Positions 59,091 through 64,000 of a DNA stretch of 64,000 nt are shown one piece after another. The DNA is taken from assembly GCA_933228675.1 (NCBI GenBank), contig OW121743.1, positions 83,514,759 through 83,578,758 of the forward strand. The letters run 5' to 3'. Each line of letters opens with the position of its first letter. The stretch's first letter is position 1. Below the pieces are notes generated by a model. That model saw nothing but the letters and a program-made list of their open reading frames with translations, searched no databases and had not been told where the DNA came from. The position numbers were made by a program, and so were the translations under genes. This DNA is from Stomorhina lunata (taxonomy: Eukaryota > Arthropoda > Insecta > Diptera > Rhiniidae).

Positions 59091-60140
59091 CTTAAGTCTG
59101 TCATCTTTCAAGGGTGTTTTAGCGATTGACTTCCCTTAAATTTACAAGTTTTTATTGAATTTAATACTCAAAATTTAATGGGTTAGTAAACATGTTATAC
59201 ATGTCAGTTTGACAGCAATGACTTTGTTGTTTCCATGCAAAAGCATTAGAGTAAAATCGAAAAAATGTGTTGAAAATATTTTTAAAAATTTATCTAAAAA
59301 AATTTAAGCAAACAAACTTTTACACCAACACACTTAAATATACAAAGATTTATCTTAATATACTTGTACATAAATTTATGTAACTGTATAATGTTTCTTA
59401 TATGTTTAAGTGTCAATTTTCATTTGACATATCCTTTTCTTAATGTAAACAGGGTAATAAATAAGATTTTCTTTTTGATTTTGCTTTAAACTCTAGTCTT
59501 TCTTTGCTTTTCATTCTTCATTTTTAATCATCTCTCATTTGTTCCTTTTTTTGAATAAGAACAAAATTTTGTGGTTTCTTAAAAAAAAAGTTTTAACAAA
59601 AAATCATACGCATTTTGAATTCTAAGAAGGTCAATTTTTGTTTGGTGTTCATCTCAGTTAAGTATTGGTGTATCACTCATTTAATGATCTTGATGTGGCT
59701 TATAATGGTCTTGTGCTGTAATGTCGGTGGCTGATGACTCATTCTTCAAAATTTGTTAAGATATTTTTTTTCCGACTTGTATAGAGTTCATAAGCTTAAC
59801 CCAACAAACATAGGTTTAATGTATTTTTGGAAAAAAAACGGAAATTTCTTTAGAAAAACATTTTAACATAAGAAAGAGTTTTGGATTTTCATGTTTTATT
59901 TTTCTCATCATTTCATATGCTAATGACATTTATTCATAATTGACAATGATGTTCTGACATTTTCTAATGACGTTTTTTTGGGAATTTATGAATTTATTTA
60001 TAAAGAAAGACAGATTGGTGAATCAGAAATTAAGGTGTATCTCTTCAAAATTAACTTTCAATAATTAGGAAAATCTGTCAATTTATATGCATACTCGTAA
60101 TATCAGAGTTATAATCAAAGAAGATTTAATTTAATACCTT
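59091..60140. other. Unique DNA between satellite blocks
   Basis: No gene is recognised. ACCCAACAAACATAGG near 59799 resembles the end of the 44734-46245 element, but no partner end is seen. Confidence 0.3.
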
Positions 60141-60443
60141 GATGACTAAGACATAAACAAAGTTGAAGTCATAGAGAGATTCACGAAAAATGGACATCGT
60201 AAGACATAGACTAAGTTCAAAACTAAAATGTCGACTAATTAATAGACCAAGTCATAGACTAAAATATAGACTCAGACAGCGACACATAGACAAGTAGTAG
60301 ACTAAGATATAAACTATGATATTGACAAAGATATAGACAAGGACCTAAACTGGGAAATAGACTAAGACATAGACAAAGGTATAGAGTAAGACATAGATTA
60401 AAATATAGACTAAGTCATAGACTAAGGTATAAACTAAGACATA
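60141..60443 (-). repeat. Degenerate S7 satellite
   Basis: Diverged ATAGACTAAGAC units with length changes, in the orientation of the right-hand array. S7 fragments also remain at 60676-60688 and 61984-62030, so the two elements between were inserted into old S7 DNA. Confidence 0.75.
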
Positions 60444-60673
60444 CAGGAATGTGATGGAAAACGATCGTTTTCAAATCGATCGATTTTAGATATATTTTTG
60501 AGATAATTTTCAGTTAATTTCCCAAAAAATTCAAACCAAATGGAAGATAAAATATCAGTCAAAAGGATTAAAGCCAAAATTCTCATTTTTTTGGGGGAAA
60601 TAACTGAAAATTAGCTAAAAAATATGTCTGAGATCAATCGATTTAAAAACGAAAAACGTCCATCACATACCCG
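60444..60673. mobile_element. MITE family M1, copy 2 (230 bp)
   Basis: It begins CAGGAATGTGATGGAAAACG and ends CGTCCATCACATACCCG, flanked by ATA on both sides as in copy 1. It is inserted within degenerate S7. Confidence 0.75.
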
Positions 60674-60688
60674 ATAGACTTAGACATA

Positions 60689-61983
60689 CCTAGCAAAACT
60701 TTGGTAATGGCAAGTACTCTGATAACTGGTTACCTTGTAACGACTACAACATACCATCCGAATAAATAATAAGTTATTACAGAAGTACTTATTTGTAATT
60801 AAGATGGTAATTTAAACTGAATGGCCCCGGTTCAAATCCCACCAAGGGCAACAATTTTTTTTAGTTTTTTTTTTATTAAAAGAGTCTTTTTAAATGATTT
60901 TTGAATTTTAAGAACTTAAATATTATCTTCTGTAAAAAAAATTTGTAAAACTAACTCACGTTAATGAAAAAATACTATCATGAGTCAATTTTGATTATGT
61001 AGGGGATGTTGAATACCAAACACGATTCTAATTGGTCTTAACTTGGTAAGCCCAACTTATCTGGGTCATCCTTCATCTCAACTGTGGACACACACCTCCT
61101 CATGATATCACCCGGGGAGATAGTTTAACACCCATTAATATTGTGAGTTAATATGTTCCGAGAGATGTCCAATAAGATCGATAAAAATGGGTTAGGATTA
61201 CGGGCTAGTAACCCTCTCTTGACAAAAAAAATACAATGAAGAGGATAAAATTAGAATTGAAATGTCCCACTACCTAATATAAGAGGAGGATGTCCGAAAC
61301 TTCGATAGAAAGACCAAGTAGAGGAACATTTTTCAAAGCTTGGCCTATAAAATTGGAGAATATTAGCACAAGATCGAAATCCATGAAATTCTAAAATATG
61401 CTCGGACTTTGACCTTAATAGGTTGTAACATTTAAGTAAGTAAGAGTCAATCTTATGTAAAAACTTATACAAAAAAGAAGATTTAAATTGTTTAAGTTTT
61501 AAAATAATTTTAAAAAAGTTTTAAAATAATTACAAAAAATTGTATAAAAATATTTTTCCAAAAATTACAACAAAGCAAAAAAAGCAGGGAAAAACAAAGT
61601 TATTTTCATATGATTTTGGATCTAAAAATAAAAATTGTTTATATTAATTATAAGCTGCTAAGTTTTCAACATATGAAGTAGCTCAGTGGAAGAGTCTCTG
61701 CCTAGCATTCGGAGGTCTGGGTTCGAGCCCCCATGGGATCATAAAAAAATTTTGTATTTCGTTTACAAATATATGTTTTTAACAAAACAACAACAAAAAA
61801 GTTGTTGCTGTTGTTGCTTTCAAATTGCTTACCCAAGTCATTACTTTTCTGCAATTGGTAAGTACTTGCCTCCAATTACATTCCCATGTTAATGTAATGA
61901 CTTAAACAGCGAATGACCAAGTAGTTCGTGTTCAATAGTTTAACTGTTTAACTCATTATTTGGTAATGAAAAGTTTTACTGGG
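60689..61983. mobile_element. TIR element (about 1.3 kb) with TA flanks and two tRNA-like blocks
   Basis: The left end CCTAGCAAAACTTTGGTAA and the inverted right end CCCAGTAAAACTTTTCATTA are flanked by TA (60687-60688, 61984-61985) inside S7 DNA. GGTTCAAATCCC near 60829 and a fuller tRNA-like block at 61676-61742 lie inside, both followed by T/A runs. 60990-61480 is more complex (CACCCGGGGAGATAG, GGATTACGGGCTAGTAACCC) and may be a further insertion of retroelement origin. No transposase seen. Confidence 0.5.
61676..61742 (+). pseudogene. tRNA-Ala-like sequence (anticodon AGC) with A and B boxes
   Basis: TAGCTCAGTGG is a perfect A box and GGGTTCGAGCC a perfect B box. The D stem (GCTC/GAGT) pairs, and CTAGCAT fits an alanine AGC anticodon loop. 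The acceptor ends and outer T-stem pairs do not match, so it is not a working tRNA; a SINE-type head or relic is likelier. Confidence 0.55.
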
Positions 61984-62030
61984 TAGACTTAGACATCAAC
62001 AAAGACATATCCTAAGACATAAACTAAGGC

Positions 62031-62834
62031 TTTGACACAATTTAGCAGAATATGTATGCGCCTCTTTATGGTCCAGATATTTTTAATAGATTTCTCATTA
62101 TTGCAAATTTAAACGTTTTTAAATTTACATTTTATGTCTATATCAATTTTTCATTGTCATTGAAAACAATTAATTTTCAATTTTCTTTTCTTAATCGATA
62201 GTTGAAATCCACTTTATTTCATTTAAAATCCCCAAAAATTTTGGTCATTAAATTAACAGAGGAAAATAACTTTTAACTATTAAAATTTATTATTCATAAA
62301 CAAAAGCTAGAGCAATCGTCATCATGATGATACTTTTACGATAATAATAAATAATAATAAATATTATTTAGATATTTTAATTTTTATTCCCAGAATCGTA
62401 GGAAACCGTATTCAATATAAAGTTTATGATTTAATATTATTTTTCTGCAATTTCGTACTTAACTTTTTGACGGCGAATGGAAAATTTTTGCACTTAAATT
62501 AAAACATATAAAATATTTACGTCGTCATAGTTTACTATAGACTATATTAACAACATATTAAAATTTTTATAATAAAATATTGAACTTACAAAAACGAATG
62601 TTAAATGTTAAAAATTTCAATAAAATCATAAATATTTTAATAGCATGAAAAGTACTTATATAAAACCAAGAGCAAAAAAAGAAAGTGCAGATGGAACGTA
62701 ATTTATATTTTATAAACAAAAAAACAAAAAAGCGCCACTAAAGTCCTCAAACTAAATATAAACAATTTTCAAACTTTTTTGAACAGTGGGTAAGAAATGT
62801 AAATGGGCGTTTCTAGCCCATTTACTAATACAAA
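62031..62834. other. AT-rich DNA without genes
   Basis: ATAATAATAAATAATAATAA near 62341. Nothing else recognised. Confidence 0.3.
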
Positions 62835-64000
62835 TACATAGACATAGACTAAGATATAATCTAAGACATAGACTAAGATATAGACTATGACATAGACTAA
62901 GACATAGACTAAAACATAGACTAAGACATAGACTAAGACATAGACTAAGACATAGACTAAGACATAGACTAAGACATAGACTAAGACATAGACTAAGACA
63001 TAGACTAAGACATAGACTAAGACATAGACTAAGACATAGACTAAGACATAGACTAAGACATAGACTAAGACATAGACTAAGACATAGACTAAGACATAGA
63101 CTAATATATAGACTAATATATAGACTAAGACTAAGATATAGACTAAGATATAGATTAAGGCATAGACTAATATATAGACTAAGACTAAGACATAGACTAA
63201 GAAATAGACTAAGACATAGACTAAGACATAGACTAAGACATAGACTAAGATATAGACTAAGACATAGACTAAGACATAGACTAAGACATAGACTAAGATA
63301 AAGACTAAGATATAAACTAAGACATAGACTAAGACATAGACTAAGACATAGACATATACTAAGATATAGACTAAGACATAGACTAAGACATAGACTAAGA
63401 GATAGACTAAGACATAGACTAAGACATAGACTAAGACATAGACTAAGACATAGACTAAGACATAGACTAAGACATAGACTAAGACATAGACTAAGACATA
63501 GACTAAGACATAGACTAAGACATAGACTAAGACATAGACTAAGACATAGACTAAGACATAGACTAAGACATAGACTAAGACATAGACTAAGACATAGACT
63601 AAGACATAGACTAAGACATAGACTAAGACATAGACATATACTAAGATATAGACTAATATATAGACTAATATATAGACTAAGACTAAGATATAGACTAAGA
63701 TATAGATTAAGGCATAGACTAACATATAGACTAAGACTAAGATATAGACTAAGATATAGACTAAGACATAGACTAAGACATAGACTAAGACATAGACTAA
63801 GACATAGACTAAGATATAGACTAAGACATAGACTAAGACATAGACTAAGATAAAGACTAAGATATAAACTAAGGCATAGACTAAGACATAGACTAAGACA
63901 TAGACTAAGACATAGACTAAGACATATACTAAGACATAGACTAAGACATAGACTAAGACATAGACTAAGACATAGACTAAGACATAGACTAAGACATAGA
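62835..64000 (-). repeat. 12-bp satellite S7, ATAGACTAAGAC orientation, to the window end
   Basis: About 95 units, inverted relative to 58190-59090. A block with ATATAGACTAATATATAG, GACTAAGACTAAG and AGATTAAGGCATAG variants at about 63105-63190 recurs at about 63650-63735, showing a higher-order unit of about 545 bases. Confidence 0.95.

Noticed and set aside
58838..59104. Arg/His-rich open frame (RHRL repeats)
   Set aside because: Another frame of the same 12-bp satellite.
61676..61742. Functional tRNA-Ala gene
   Set aside because: A box, B box and D stem fit, but the acceptor ends do not pair.
60687..61985. 10-bp GACTTAGACA target duplication around the TIR element
   Set aside because: The flanks are 12-bp satellite, so similar flanking sequence is expected by chance; only the TA at the TIR borders is reported.
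62769..63725. 318-codon open frame encoding LVYV repeats (minus strand)
   Set aside because: It is the translation of the 12-bp satellite, which stays open because the unit is a multiple of three; no signal, domain or splice context.

Overview
The window looks like intronic and intergenic DNA from a higher fly (a brachyceran dipteran, probably a calyptrate). The evidence is extreme AT-richness, short fly-type introns with GTAAGT donors, TATA boxes paired with TCAGT-type initiators, small secreted cysteine-rich genes, and a dispersed repeat with a TACCCTTCACCACC head of a kind common in fly genomes. Species cannot be named from sequence alone. Only four genes are supportable. Tandem satellites cover roughly a third of the window, and transposable elements much of the rest.

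Genes. A leucine-rich-repeat (LRR) surface-protein gene runs on the minus strand (8452-15654 and beyond the left edge). Its long first coding exon carries low-complexity sequence, a hydrophobic segment and an RLRR site; it joins an exon with LRR-like sequence across a 5.6 kb intron. Three small secreted proteins of one cysteine-rich, Kazal-like family lie around it: a mucin/glue-like protein with PVTPA repeats (1-638, minus, cut by the window edge), a 91-residue protein (11661-12070, plus) nested inside the LRR intron, and a 132-residue protein (21105-23431, plus). The reconstructed introns sit at matching phases, so I read the three as paralogues. Two leader-like relics at 20.0-20.6 kb may be dead small secreted-protein genes.

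Layout. 1-8.4 kb: secreted gene 1, copies of dispersed repeat family A, a 132-bp tandem block, a 542-bp retroposon-like insertion. 8.4-15.7 kb: the LRR gene, whose intron holds two arms of a 29-bp satellite around gene 2. 15.7-23.5 kb: a truncated family A copy, a 20-bp minisatellite, a TIR element with a tRNA-like core, the relics, and gene 3, whose intron carries a Penelope-like element with a hammerhead ribozyme motif, itself hit by a hAT element and a retroposon-like insert. 24.8-36.3 kb: several 29/30-bp satellites, two of them in inverted orientation. 36.3-47 kb: a 330-bp repeat block, a second hAT element, family A, a TA-flanked TIR element with a nested MITE. 47-57.6 kb: more 29-31-bp satellites and a Transib-like element with CACRGTG ends and CGTCG duplications. 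57.6-64 kb: a 200-N gap and a 12-bp satellite in two inverted arrays, with a second MITE copy and a second tRNA-bearing TIR element between them.

The most notable points are the nested secreted-protein family, the hammerhead-bearing Penelope-like repeats, the Transib-like element, and the observation that six different satellites of 29-31 bp share a CTATAGAAAATTTT-like half unit.
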